Translations under genes and position numbers: made by a program | Notes under the pieces: model-generated | The model's input: the letters and a program-made list of their open reading frames with translations, nothing else | Databases searched by the model: none | Told to the model about the DNA's origin: nothing | Shown here: piece by piece, positions 1 to 9,509 of the stretch | Layout: each line of letters starts with the position of its first letter | Numbering within the stretch: position 1 is the stretch's first letter | From: Hyaloperonospora brassicae | Lineage: Eukaryota; Oomycota; Peronosporomycetes; Peronosporales; Peronosporaceae | DNA length: 64,000 bases | Assembly: GCA_947650285.1 (NCBI GenBank) | Contig: CANTFL010000279.1 | Location: 62,001-126,000, forward strand | Reading direction: 5' to 3'

Positions 1-167
1 AGAGAGAACTACTTGGTGAAATTGGTAAACACGATAGATTCAAAATTTATTCCCAATTAAAGGTTAAGTTAAAAATGTTTAAATTTTTTTTTAAAACGGG
101 CAGATAGTTTTTGCCTGTTTTTAGAGTATACTGATAATTTATATAAACAAATTATTTATATATTTGA
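1..167. other. AT-rich flank, no gene
   Basis: This stretch is AT-rich with homopolymer T and A runs and no reading frame of interest. Similarity to the gypsy family 1 reverse transcriptase starts abruptly at about 168, so the boundary marks the 5' truncation point of the decayed element. Confidence 0.6.
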
Positions 168-760
168 TAGTGCACGCATTCAACAATTTAAATGTTGCAA
201 CTGTACCGGCTCAGACACCGATACCGAGGAAGGACGTAATCATAGATGGTATGTCAAAGTGTACCATCTTTTCGTCCATGGATTTGATGGATGGATTCTA
301 TCAGATCCTCATGCGTGAACGGGACATCCCGTTCACGCCAGTGAGTACCCCCAGCGGGATGCTGTGGGAGTGGCTAGTGATGCCACAGGGTTTGAGTAAC
401 GCTCCTGAAACATTCAACAGATGTGTTACAAATCTGTTGAGACCGGTTCGAGACTTCGCACCGAGTTACTTCGACGATGTGTTCGTCCATAGCCGGGCTA
501 TGGACGGGAAGACGGACGTTGAAGTTCACAGAACTCACGTTCGTAAGGTTCTTTAACTTATGCGCAAGCATAAGTTGTACGCCAACCTCAAGAAGTGTAT
601 TTTCGCGGCTAGAGAAATACCACTTCTTGGGTGCATCGCGGGTGAACACGGCGTACGCCCTGATCCCGAAAAGATCAAGGCGATCACCTACTGGCCTGTT
701 CCAGTCGATGTCAAGGGACTTTGCAAGTTTCTTGGGCTAGCGGCGTACTTGCACAAGTAG
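168..760 (+). pseudogene. Reverse transcriptase fragment (gypsy family 1, copy 1)
   Basis: Residues read directly here include the palm segment SSMDLMDGFYQILM and the catalytic box YFDDVFVHS, both nearly identical to the RT of the neighbouring copy. The frame starts without an initiator because the element is truncated. A stop at about 554-556, just after the HRTHVRKVL segment, splits the domain. The same frame then continues through the connection region with LYANLKKCIFAA and the start of the tether, ending in another stop near 758-760. RT of this family copies element RNA into DNA in cytoplasmic particles. This copy lacks the N-terminal fingers and is broken, so it is a relic. Confidence 0.88.
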
Positions 761-1310
761 TTGCGCAACTACTCCAAATCGATTTTGCATATTTCTGTTT
801 ACTCAAGAAAAATGTCGAGTGGTCATGGCATGCTGACTATCTGCGTTACTCTAAGGGCATCAAGCAGAGCTTGATGCAATTGCTCATCTTGGCGATTGTA
901 GATCAGGACAGACCATTATATGTGGTCTGTGACGCCAGCGATTTTTGCGATCGGCTGTGCGTTAATGCAATTTGATGCAGATAGCGCAGAGCGCGTCATC
1001 TACTATTAATTTTGTCATCTGCGAGCAGCTGAGCGTAATTACCCAGTGCATGACAAGGAACACTTTGCCATGAAATATGCATTGGCCAAGTTCCGGGTCT
1101 ATCTTTCACGAGATAGACCGTTCATCGTCGCTACGGACCATGCGTCACTACGCACGGCCGTAAACAGTCCACACCTCTCACAGAGAATAGCGACGTGGCT
1201 GTCTTTCTTTGCGAAGTACAACGTTCCCGTCGGAATATAACCAGGTGACTCATAGTCGTAGCTGATGCGCTATCGCGTCGATCAGATTTTGAGCCGGGCG
1301 CGCCACCCTA
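761..1310 (+). pseudogene. RNase H remnant (gypsy family 1, copy 1)
   Basis: Short segments match the RNase H of the intact copy in different frames. They include DRPLYVVCDASDF near 905-950 (first catalytic Asp), VHDKEHFAMKYALAKFRVYL near 1046-1105 (where the intact copy has KELLAMKY) and ATDHASLRTAVNSPHLSQR near 1130-1190. Small indels change the frame several times. After about 1240 the tether to integrase can be followed only as scattered similarity. The domain degraded the RNA strand of the hybrid in the ancestor. It is not functional here. Confidence 0.8.
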
Positions 1311-2290
1311 AAGTGGGGATAAGCTCACTGTTGCAACGCATACAGCCAGTGTCCCGTCGTCAGCATTTTTTAAGACGTAAGAAAGGATTACGCAGAAGAT
1401 AATGATTCACTGTGCTTAATGCTTCATCTGATGCATTCAACCCGTAGATCATTGAAGAGTTTATCGGCTTTGTATCAATCCTCATCGAATCGGTACACAA
1501 CACGCGACGGGCTGCTTTATTATACGGCCGTTGCCGGCGACAATTCTCGTGTCGTCGTTCCCGCTAATTAAAATTTGCGCTTGCGCATCATGTATGAGTG
1601 TCACGATGCCTCAACAGGTGGACATCGCGGTAGAGAAAAGCTTCACCTTACGATTAGTCGTGACTTTTACTAGCCCCGCCAGTATCGGTTTGTCCGCAAG
1701 TACATTCTTTCTTGCGAGGTATGTCAACGGGTAAAGCCAAGTCTTTCATCCCGTGCACCGTTACAACCTCTGTCGGTACCGGCAGAATGTTGGAAGTCCG
1801 TTTCTATTGACTATGTCTTCGGGTTTCCCGAAGACACTAACAAGAAAAATGGTATTCTTGTGTTTGTTGATTAATTCAGCAAGACGGTGCATATTGCTGC
1901 AGTACCCGAATAGATCACGTCACAAGGCTGTGCTCGTGTCTTCACCGACACGATATTTAGACTCCACAAATTACCCCGTGAACTCGTGTCCGACCGTGAT
2001 CCTCGATTCCCGGCGGAATTTTGGTAATCCTTGTTCCGATCTCTCGGAACACGCTTGAAGATGTCGACTTCTGACCATCCCGAAACAGATGGTCAGACGG
2101 AACGTGCGAACCGTGTCTTCGAAGAAATTACTTCGAGGATACGTCCACTCGTTTTCAATATCGAGCAGCTTCCTACCTCAAGTGGAAGTAGCGATTATTA
2201 ATTTGGTACATGCTTAAACCCAGAATTCACCGTTCTACGTATATGGCTTATGTCATCCACGTCTGTCCACCCTCTTAGAGTGTGCCTCTT
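1311..2290 (+). pseudogene. Integrase core remnant (gypsy family 1, copy 1)
   Basis: Fragments correspond to the intact integrase: the segment after the internal linker (about 1440-1560), the zinc-binding region (about 1570-1730), the FGFP region around the first Asp (about 1800-1900), the second Asp region (about 1980-2010) and the DGQTER-like Glu region (about 2080-2120). The similarity is clearest at the DNA level because frameshifts scatter it over three frames. Integrase inserts element cDNA into the host genome. This copy has lost continuous coding and is a pseudogene. Confidence 0.75.
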
Positions 2291-3500
2291 GTATAAGGGG
2301 GACGAAAATCGCTTGAGCAAAAACCGTTCTGGCTCTTGCTCATCACGTGTCGACGCAAACGTCGTCACGAATGATGCCGATGTCGATCAAGTCAACATCA
2401 AAGAAGAAGATCACCTCAATGATAGGGATGACTCTATTATAAATCAGATGATGATGACGATGCTGGTATATTCAGCATCGCCAACGACTATTTCAGCGAG
2501 GATGACACCCTCGCTGATAAACAGAAAGAGCAAAAGAATATTTCTGCAGTTCGCACAAAGCGAAGCAAACAAAACAATGTCGAGTGAGGAGAAAAATTTC
2601 TGCTGGCGCGAGAAGCAGTGGTCCGTTTCGTGCAGGACTCGATCGCTCACGCAGTGGACCGGCCGAAGCGAAACGCTGGCAAGAATGGAAGAGCAAATGT
2701 TCTTCCATTTAATACAGGCCAATTGGTCCTATTCTTTACGGAAATTCTACATAGACATATAGTGACTCATGTAGACAGCAGCAAACTACTGCCCAAGTAC
2801 ATCGGTTCCTTTCGTGTGCTGTGCCGACAAGGCAACACATACATGATCGAGCTGACACGTAGGATGCGCACGCATCCTACGTCTAAGTGGGGTGCCTCCG
2901 CCCGTACTGTCAGTACGAGCCCTCTTCCGACGATGAAGATAACGCCCACGTTCAAGAACCTCCATCAGGTTCTTGCGCTCGCTCTCCAGACGTTTAGTCT
3001 GGCCGCGTGGTGAGTAGATCTCCCCAAGCAATTGAGAGATCTCCCTACGGGCTGTTTCCAGCTCGTCCGAAAGGAGACGGACATCCCGCTCGACCTGAAG
3101 CTGTGCCGTGGCGTAATCGGCGCAATAATTCACACGATCAGCCTCCCGATCCTTTCGGTGCTTTCACACAGAGTCGGTTAGAGCATACAGCCTGTCCATC
3201 TCATGCTACACATCATCGAGCAATTAATTGATTGCGCGATCCATCTCGTGTTGGTCGAGATGGTGAGTCGAATGGCTTGGAGGATGTTTTTTCTACTCCT
3301 CCTCCTTTGAGGGACTCACACGGTGCTTAAAGATTTCTTGTGATGCGTAATAAAGCCACCGTGACGACTCAGGATCAAGGAAGACTTACCTCGTTTAGTG
3401 GTAGGATTTCCCACCTTCTTGGAATAGCTGGAAGCCCCTATTTCAGCTGATGCTGGATGTCCATGGTCCGGTCGAGCAGTAAGACGAGAGACATCCTTTA
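2291..3500 (+). pseudogene. Integrase C-terminal linker and chromodomain remnant (copy 1)
   Basis: The acidic linker, the QKRNA..GRANVL region, the SH3-like part (SSKLLPKYIGSFRVL at about 2778-2820) and RRMRTHPT (about 2860-2880) match the tail of the intact pol. Beyond that, SPAR-like and HPARPEAVPW segments (about 3060-3105) and a decayed chromodomain (starting near 3325 at RFLV) can be followed. The chromodomain of chromoviruses is thought to target insertion to modified histones. Several frameshifts and stops break this copy. The DNA between about 2786 and 3133 is also read on the minus strand as the end of the antisense frame. Confidence 0.72.
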
Positions 3501-4663
3501 GCGATGGAGGGGCATCTTCAATCGAACCACCAGCGCGTCCTTAAAGTAATTGCAATGTCTCAATCCCTTTATACATAATAGAAGAGACGCGCGCCCTCTA
3601 ACAGGACTAGGTAGGGAGGTTCGCCTCCCTAGTTGCGCGGACAGAGTTGACAACACAACTACGACAGTTCTCACCCCACGAGAAGCAAGGAAAGCCTGGC
3701 TCTCGGGACAACCGGTGCAACTTATGTTGGGCGCCAGTTAAAGACTTCTGTTAAAACTTATTGATTGCCACAATAGGTTTGTTCAGCCAAGTAGCACGGA
3801 CAACATTCTGTATATTGCCGATGAAAAAGTTCCACGGTTGAACTAACGAGACTTTGTCTCGTTTATATTTCCCGTGGTACCATCGATGTCAGAAAACGAC
3901 ATCGATGTAGAGCTTATGTTCAGTGCGATAATCCTTTTCACTGACATCAAGACCATGGAGTCTTGACAAATTGAACAGGGATTCGATAACTCCCAGTGGT
4001 ATAGCCATACCACTGCCTAAGGTTGAGCTGAGAAGGCATCCATGGTCTAAGATCAGGACCAGATCGTAAAACTTCACGATCTTGCTCCTCTCGCGCAGTA
4101 CCGGCATAACTAACTGCACTGCGATCGCCGAAATCAATAGGATTACCACGGCTGAGATGACTCCGCGAAGAGTCATCGGCATAGTTACGACGATTAACGT
4201 CCTCTTCTTGCTCACTCGCCTCATGCGAATGCGAGCGCAATCGGTTCGATCCCAATGACGAGTTCTCAGACTCGTCGGATGAGCCGAACGTCTCGTGATG
4301 CAGAGCTTTGTTGAAGCTGCCACGAGGCGCTGATGGCACCGCACCCGCACCCACAGCCCCACGGCCCGACTTTGCGGGAGGCTTCGAGTCGGATGAAGGG
4401 TCCGACTCGCTCGAGTAGAGTACCTCTATCTCGGAATCAATTTCCATTGGACTACCACCCGCAGCCGAAGCTGCGGATGAAGAATCTGCACGTGGATGAC
4501 CACGTGCATCTACACGATCGGATGTTGCAGGTTGATTTTCAGCATCAGCAGGCGATGAAACAACTGCTGCCGAGTCTTGGTCCGCTTTCTCTCCGGCTGC
4601 ACGCATCCGTGTAGTCGCTTCATCGACGTCCTCGTTCGCGCAGCGCATGTGCGAACTCGCCAT
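2786..4663 (-). pseudogene. Antisense ORF of gypsy family 1, copy 1 (broken)
   Basis: Read from the LTR side, an ATG at 4661-4663 opens a Ser/Asp-rich N-terminus with the motif IEVLYSSESDPSSDS, followed by an LRPW segment. After a frame change come HGLDVSEKDYR..HKLYIDVV and RWYHGKYKRDKVSL (about 3850-3975). Further on, around 3640-3745, are TGAQHKLHRLSREPG and the Cys cluster C-x3-WG-x2-C-x2-C. The C-terminal part (about 2850-3120) reads as a charged, coiled-coil-like stretch with LQVERDVRLL, RLESERKNLMEVLERG and a basic RRKRARTDST tail. Every block has a counterpart in the antisense frame of the younger copy. Stops and frameshifts break it. I do not recognise a function. Confidence 0.7.
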
Positions 4664-4782
4664 GCTCTGAAAGATGGAATGAGTTGGCCGAAACCAACGA
4701 GTGCATCTATTCCCACAGATAAACAAATGGTGGCCACTCTGACACCAATCGATTAGAAAATACTAACAGTAGTGACTGTTGG

Positions 4783-4799
4783 TTAAGGGGGGGGGGTGA
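4783..4799 (+). other. Polypurine tract (copy 1)
   Basis: A TTAAGGGGGG-type purine run ending in GGTGA lies immediately before the LTR at 4800. The younger copy has the same arrangement on its own coding strand (AAGGGGGGTGA next to its 3' LTR). In gypsy elements this tract primes plus-strand DNA synthesis. Confidence 0.8.
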
Positions 4800-5260
4800 T
4801 GTAACAAGGTGAGCCCGATGCATAAAACTTGGTACGAATGTACCAATTTTTGAATATTATCTATTTGTGATAATATCCAATCAACATCACTCAAGAAGAG
4901 GTGATGTTGATAGAACGTTGCCTTCAGGGACAATATTCTTTGGGTGCTCCACTGGCTAATTGATGTACACTATAGATCAACTGGATTAACCACCAATTGC
5001 TGGTGGACGCGCGCAATGGGTGGTGAGCCAGAAACCCACATAGAGACTTGTATTTTAACATAGCTAGAGTAAGACAAAGGTGGTTTTATTAACTATATAA
5101 AATACAGCTCTACTTTCACCTTAAAAAATATTGCGATTTCTGTTTACTTCCTCGAGCTTCCTCAACGCCACGTGTACGTGAAGTCGGGAGTACGCACCCT
5201 TGTATTGTTATCAATACAAGGTCTCGCTCAGTTATCTGAGCAAGATCATTCCCCGTTACA
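4800..5260 (+). repeat. 3' LTR of copy 1 (461 bp)
   Basis: The LTR starts TGTAAC right after the polypurine tract and ends CCCCGTTACA, giving TG...CA borders. Its 3' part resembles the LTR of the younger copy (CTTCCTC...CGCCACGT...CGTACG-like block, then CCCCGTTACA). The block around GGACGCGCGCAATG is also shared. It contains several short hairpins, for example CAACATCAC with GTGATGTTG and CTTGTATTG with CAATACAAG. It is about 70 bp longer than the 388-bp LTR of the younger copy, so it belongs to an older or different subfamily. Confidence 0.8.
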
Positions 5261-5941
5261 GTCTTAAGACACTAGGAGGCTACTTTTCCTACTGGCTCAG
5301 AAACGATCTTTGCCAATCGGAATCAGTAAATCTTGCCGCCCATTTTCGCAGACTTTGATGATTGGAAGTTTTATACATGATTAGCACTTTTCAGTAATAC
5401 TTGCAACTTTAAAACACTAGGCGCTGCTCGTGCTTACATCAATACGTTGCACGGACATGACGAGGTCAAACGGTTCCGTTGCTCAAACTGAATATCCGTA
5501 GCACACTTTAGATCGATATGTGTGCCTTATTTACCTGTTTCGTTTAAAAACATGCGCAATATACACTAAGTCTGGTGGTCAATGACGGTCTGCTTGCAAA
5601 TTCGGTGGTTGTACGGGCATGCTACCATACGTGTAACGGGGTGAGCCTGTTACATGGCATTGCCAATAATATAAAGGGAAAATTAAAAAAAGCCCCATTA
5701 AAATCATGAAAATAAAAAATACCCCACGTTCTAGTATTATTAAGCTGATGTGGTGCTGCTATCGATACACACTGGTTTTTGGAGAAGAAAATGTACTACG
5801 TAAGGCCATTACCGTCATCCTACACGTACTCTGGCCTATCACAACACGCAGGAATGCTCTTAAACGATTACTAATCGCGAAGGAGGTGGCCGTCAAGATA
5901 GTGAAAAACGAAATACAATTGATGCAGTTTCGGTGCATCTT
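5261..5941. other. Intervening sequence with a short LTR scrap
   Basis: No supported gene lies here. A fragment at about 5632-5680 starts TGTAACGGGGTGAGCCTGTTACATGG and resembles the first tens of bases of a family 1 LTR on the plus strand. An ATG-initiated frame of 79 codons at 5706-5945 has no recognisable similarity, and its end falls in the target duplication of the next element, so I treat it as chance. Confidence 0.5.
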
Positions 5942-5946
5942 ATAGT
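5942..5946. repeat. Target site duplication, left copy
   Basis: ATAGT directly abuts the LTR starting at 5947. The same five bases follow the other LTR at 13922-13926. Five base pairs is the usual duplication for Ty3/gypsy integrases. Confidence 0.9.
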
Positions 5947-6334
5947 TGTAACGGGGCACACCCTTGCGTAACTTAACGCAAGGGATTTGGGTGCCCCGAC
6001 GGACGTAAACGTGGCGAGCGAGGAAGCGTAGGTAGGGTAAAAGTAGAACTGTTATATTAATAAATTAAGTCTTTAAACTACTGTCTCTTCGTTTGACTTA
6101 ATTCAATTATACTAATATAACTGCATGTATGGTGACGTCTCGTCACCACTCATTGCGCGCGTCTTGCGGCGATTGGTGGGTTGATATCATCACGATATCA
6201 ACCAATGAACAGACCCTTTGGTCGACCCTTCAATATCACCACTTTGGTGATATTGTTTAAAGAATATCCATCTTATATTCTTTATTGTCACTTTCCTTAA
6301 GTGACAATATCATGTAACGGGCTGCCCCGTTACA
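5947..6334 (-). repeat. 3' LTR of copy 2 (388 bp)
   Basis: It is identical in length to the LTR at 13534-13921 and differs at two sites I can see (an A/C change in the GGACGTAAACG block and a C/A change in AGAACTGTT). Both ends carry the same 12-base inverted terminus TGTAACGGGGCA. The LTR holds a series of short stem-loops, such as GGTGACG/CGTCACC at 6131-6147 and GGTTGATATC/GATATCAACC at 6179-6203. Confidence 0.95.
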
Positions 6335-6346
6335 TCACCCCCCTTA
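6335..6346 (-). other. Polypurine tract of copy 2
   Basis: On the minus strand this reads TAAGGGGGGTGA immediately before the 3' LTR. It matches the tract of copy 1 at 4783-4799 and would prime plus-strand synthesis. Confidence 0.85.
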
Positions 6347-6464
6347 ACTGATAGTCACCGTGTGACTATCGAAAACATGGAGGCCACCCGTTGGCCACCA
6401 TTGGGACAGGGAGCACTTGTTTGGTCCGTTCCACTCACTTTCCGCTTGACCTCGCATAGTTAAC

Positions 6465-6800
6465 ATGTCTATGCGAGGTGACTCAAGACCCACACAGCCT
6501 GGTGCTGTGCAAGCCTCTGCGGCAGACGCTTCGTCGTCTGCCGCCCCTTCTTCGCCTGCAGCAACAGGTGCTGCAGGTGCACGCGGTATCACGCCGCGTG
6601 CGCACGATGACCCTGATGTAGAGGTTATCTACTCTGGCGAGTCAGACGTGTCTGACTCGGGCAATGCTCCAGAGGCGTCTCGCTCACCGGCGACGCCTCA
6701 GTATTCGCCAAGGACACTGCCGAACGAACGGACTCGTGATTCGCATCACAGTCTGTTCGGCAGTGATGACGATGATCAGGGTGGTGAGTTCTATTCTTAA
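6465..6800 (+). pseudogene. Antisense ORF of copy 2, N-terminal part
   Basis: An ATG at 6465, about 130 bp inside the 3' LTR and on the strand opposite to gag-pol, opens a 111-residue frame. It is rich in Ser, Ala, Pro and Asp. It carries VEVIYSGESDVSDSG, matching IEVLYSSESDPSSDS in copy 1; a hydrophobic V/I-x-V/I-V/I core followed by Ser and acidic residues is typical of SUMO-interaction motifs. The frame stops at a TAA (6798-6800) but continues in the same phase through an Arg/Ser-rich stretch to DELKPWRLPEQL (about 6905-6940), which aligns with LRPWMPSQLN of copy 1. The stop therefore looks like a lesion, or an exon edge. Role unknown. Confidence 0.6.
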
Positions 6801-6946
6801 CCACCGCCGGCTCGTGCGTTTTCGCACGAGCGTGATGACGATGGCGCAAGCCGTCGTCGATCTGGGAGTCGTGGTACCGACAAGGGTACCACTGTGAAGC
6901 GTGATGAGTTGAAGCCGTGGCGTTTGCCCGAACAACTCATCAATAG

Positions 6947-7519
6947 CGGTCTCACGAGACAGGCCAACACCATCGAATACCCTTATTCGATGCGACTGAG
7001 CTTCACGGCTTGGATCCCAGCGCGAAGAACTTTCGCGCTGAAGAAGACTTTTATCTCGATGTCTTCCTTAGACATCGATGGTACAATAGCAACCAAAAGC
7101 GTGACAAAACATCGCTTTTGGCTGCGTGGAACGCGTTCGTCCAAAACGTAAAGAATTTTGGACGAGAAGGGTGGCTCAAGAAACTTGAGGCAACACGCCT
7201 CAGGTTCGAACGGCGAACGCCAACCGGTGCTAGGTACCGGTTGCATTGTTTATCGAGTGAGGCAGGCATTCCTTGCCTCACATGGGGAGACCCTTGTGCA
7301 AGTTGTGTTGACAACTCGCAGCGTGCACATAGGGATGTGTACTCCCTAAATTCGCCCTGGGGAAGGGCACACATCTCGGACGAGATGCGTGACGCGATTG
7401 CAAAACTTGCAATCCGTCTACAAGCGCCTAGGGCGCGTGTTTACCGATGGGCCACAGGACTCATCGGATGGGTCTCGTCATACTGGTGGACGAGACCTTC
7501 AACATCCATTAACAGCTGA
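6947..7519 (+). pseudogene. Antisense ORF of copy 2, central Cys-containing part
   Basis: After a frame change this segment reads ELHGLDPSAKNFRAEEDFY, then RHRWYNSNQKRDKTSLLAAW, then TGARYRLHCLSSEAGIPC followed by LTWGDPCASCVDNSQRAHR. The Cys pattern C-x4-G-x2-C-x2-C and its surroundings recur in copy 1, which argues that this was a real protein domain. It could bind zinc, but I cannot assign a fold. There is no ATG at the start of the frame, so expression would need splicing or frameshifting from the upstream part, or the element is simply damaged. The stop is at 7517-7519. Confidence 0.55.
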
Positions 7520-8069
7520 GAGCGGGGCTCCCAGCTGTTCCAAGAGGGTGGATACCCCCGCCACTGGACGAGGTAGCTCGTCCTTGATCCTGAATCGCCA
7601 CGGTGATTCAAGATACGCTCCACTAGAAAGCGTTGATCACCGTGAGCATCCACCAAAGGATGTGGTGGAGGAGGAAAGACCTCCTCCAGAACCCCAGGCC
7701 CACCATCTCGACCCTTACGAGATGGATCGCGCAATAGATGAATTGCGCGATGACTTGAAGCACGAGCGCGACCGACGCTACGCTTTGACCGACACCGTGC
7801 GGAAGAACCGCAAGGGTCACGAGGCTGATCGGGCGAGGGATCGCGCCGATTATGCCACGGCGCAGCTTCAGGTCGAGCGGGATGTCCGCTCCCTTTTCGG
7901 CGAGCTGGCGACAGCTCGCGGAGAGATAACTCGGTTGAATACCGAGGTATCATATCTGCGCGACCAGACGGATCGTCTGGAGCGCGAACGCAAGAACTTG
8001 ATGGATGTTCTTGAACGTGGGGGCTATCTTCATCGGAAGAAGAAGGCTCGTACTGACAGTACGACCTAA
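7389..8069 (+). pseudogene. Antisense ORF of copy 2, C-terminal coiled-coil part
   Basis: This 226-codon frame has no ATG start and is in the same phase as the N-terminal part. From about residue 105 it is highly charged with heptad-like spacing (AIDELRDDLKHERDRRYAL, LQVERDVRSLFGELATARG, RLERERKNLMDVLERGG) and ends in a basic HRKKKARTDSTT tail. It lies opposite the integrase linker and chromodomain, so the same DNA is open on both strands for more than 600 bp. The coiled-coil wording is conserved in copy 1. A nuclear or nucleic-acid role is possible from the basic tail but is inference. Confidence 0.55.
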
Positions 8070-8682
8070 GCCTCCCCACGTAAAACGTAGGATGCGTGCG
8101 CATCCTACGTGGCAATTCGAGTGTGTATGCATTGCCCTTGCGATGCAACACTCGAAATGGCCCAATGTATTTCGGCAGTAGTTTACTACTGCCGACACTA
8201 GTGACTGCATGTCCAGGTAGGTTTACCGTTGACAGTAGTACTAGGTCATTAACCTTAAATGAAAGAACATTTGCTCTTCCATTCTTGTCTGCGTTCCGTT
8301 TCTGACGGTCCACCGCATTTGCGATGGAGTCCTGAACGAAACGGACTACCGCTTCTCGAGTCAGCAGGAAGTTCTCTGCTGACTCTTTGTTTTGTCTAGC
8401 AGTGCGCTTCGTGCGCACTGCTAAGAGATTGCTCTCTTCTTCAGCGAGGTTGTCTTCTTTCTCGCTGGCATAATCGTTGGCGATGCTGAATATACCAGCA
8501 TCGTCATCATCATCCGAATCAACAATAGCGTCTTCGCTATTATTGAGATGATCTTCTTCATCGATGTCGACTTGATCGACATCGGCATCATACGTGACGA
8601 CGTTTGCGTCGACACGTGATGAGCAAGAGCCAAAACGGTTTTTGCTCAAGCGAGTCCCTCCCCCCTTATCCAAGAGTCGCAC
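7441..8682 (-). pseudogene. Integrase C-terminal region with SH3-like part and chromodomain
   Basis: This is the last portion of pol. It reads an acidic linker (DSDDDDD), a helical stretch (EAVVRFVQDSIANAVDRQKR), an SH3-like DNA-binding part (SSKLLPKYIGPFRVL and RRMRTHPTFYVGRLRSY), a long Pro/Arg/Ser linker, and a chromodomain in the last 60 residues (RFLVERIL, SYLVQWRGYPPSWNSWEP). The frame is displaced from the integrase core by an indel in a run of six G on the coding strand near 8660-8666. The first codon is not an ATG, so it is a continuation rather than a separate gene. Chromodomains of chromoviruses steer integration toward modified histones. Confidence 0.88.
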
Positions 8683-9509
8683 TCTAGAAGGGTGGGCACA
8701 CGTGGATGGCGTAGGCCATTCACGTAAAACGGTGTGTGCTGTGTTGAAGCATGCACCGAATTATTGATGGCGAATTCCACCATGGGTAGGAATTCGCTCC
8801 AACTCGGAAAAGAGTGGACATATCCTCGAAGAATCTCTTCGAGGACACGGTTCGCACGTTCCGTCTGACCATCTGTTTCTGGATGGTCAGAAGTGGACAT
8901 CTTCAATCGTGTTCCGAGAGAACGGAACACGGTTTGCCAAAATTCCGCCGTGAACCGAGGGTCACGGTCGGATACGAGTTCACGGGGTAACCCGTGGAGT
9001 CTAAAGACCGTGTCTAGAAAGACACGAGCACAACCTTGAGCCTTGATTGACTCAGGGACAGCAGCAAGATGGACCATCTTGCTGAATCGGTCCACAAACA
9101 CAAGAATACCATTATTCTTGTGAGCGTCTTCGGGAAACCCGAAGACGAAGTCCATTGAAACGGACTGCCAGCACTCTGTCGGAACAGGCAGAGGCTGCAA
9201 TGGCGCACGGGATGAAGGACTAGGCTTCACCCGTTGACATACTTCGCAAGCACGGATGTACTTGCGAACAAACTGATACTGGCGGGGCCAGTAAAAGTCG
9301 CGACTTACCGTGAGGTAAGTCTTTTCTCTACCACGATGGCCGCTTGTTGGGGCATCGTGACACTCATACATGATGCGCAATCGCAAATCATGATGAGCGG
9401 GTACGACGACACGAGGCGTGTCGTCGGCAACAGCTGTATAGTAAAGCAATCCGTTGCGTGTACTATACCGATCCGATGAGGATCGGTACAAAGCCGGTAA
9501 ATCCCTCAT
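8646..9509 (-). pseudogene. Integrase zinc-binding and catalytic core
   Basis: Counted from the methionine after the TGA, the zinc-binding module is H51-x6-H58-x29-C88-x2-C91. The catalytic triad is D120, D181 and E217, with the expected 35 residues between the last two. The frame is in phase with the RT-RNase H frame and is separated from it only by a TGA at 9510-9512. It ends at a stop (8646-8648) caused by the frameshift into the C-terminal region. The enzyme joins cDNA ends to host DNA in the nucleus. The catalytic residues are intact, so the lesions look recent. Confidence 0.92.

Larger units (their letters stand above)
168..5260 (+). mobile_element. Decayed 5'-truncated Ty3/gypsy element (family 1, copy 1)
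   Basis: The order on the plus strand is reverse transcriptase, RNase H, integrase, integrase C-terminal linker, chromodomain, polypurine tract and 3' LTR. Each part aligns with the younger copy at 5947-13921 read on the minus strand. Gag, protease and the 5' LTR are absent, because similarity begins inside the RT domain at about 168. Many stops and frameshifts interrupt pol, so this copy cannot encode its own enzymes. An antisense frame between pol and the LTR (minus strand, about 2786-4663) is partly preserved. The copy is clearly older than its neighbour, with protein-level similarity high in RT but low in integrase and LTR. Confidence 0.9.

Noticed and set aside
374..740. Overlapping frames on both strands inside the RT fragment
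   Set aside because: They are out of phase with the conserved RT reading. The same shadows appear at 10181-10589 in the younger copy.
3723..3741. TTGGGCGCCAGT as a minus-strand primer binding site
   Set aside because: No LTR border adjoins it, and the minus-strand translation aligns with the antisense protein of the other copy, so it is coding sequence.
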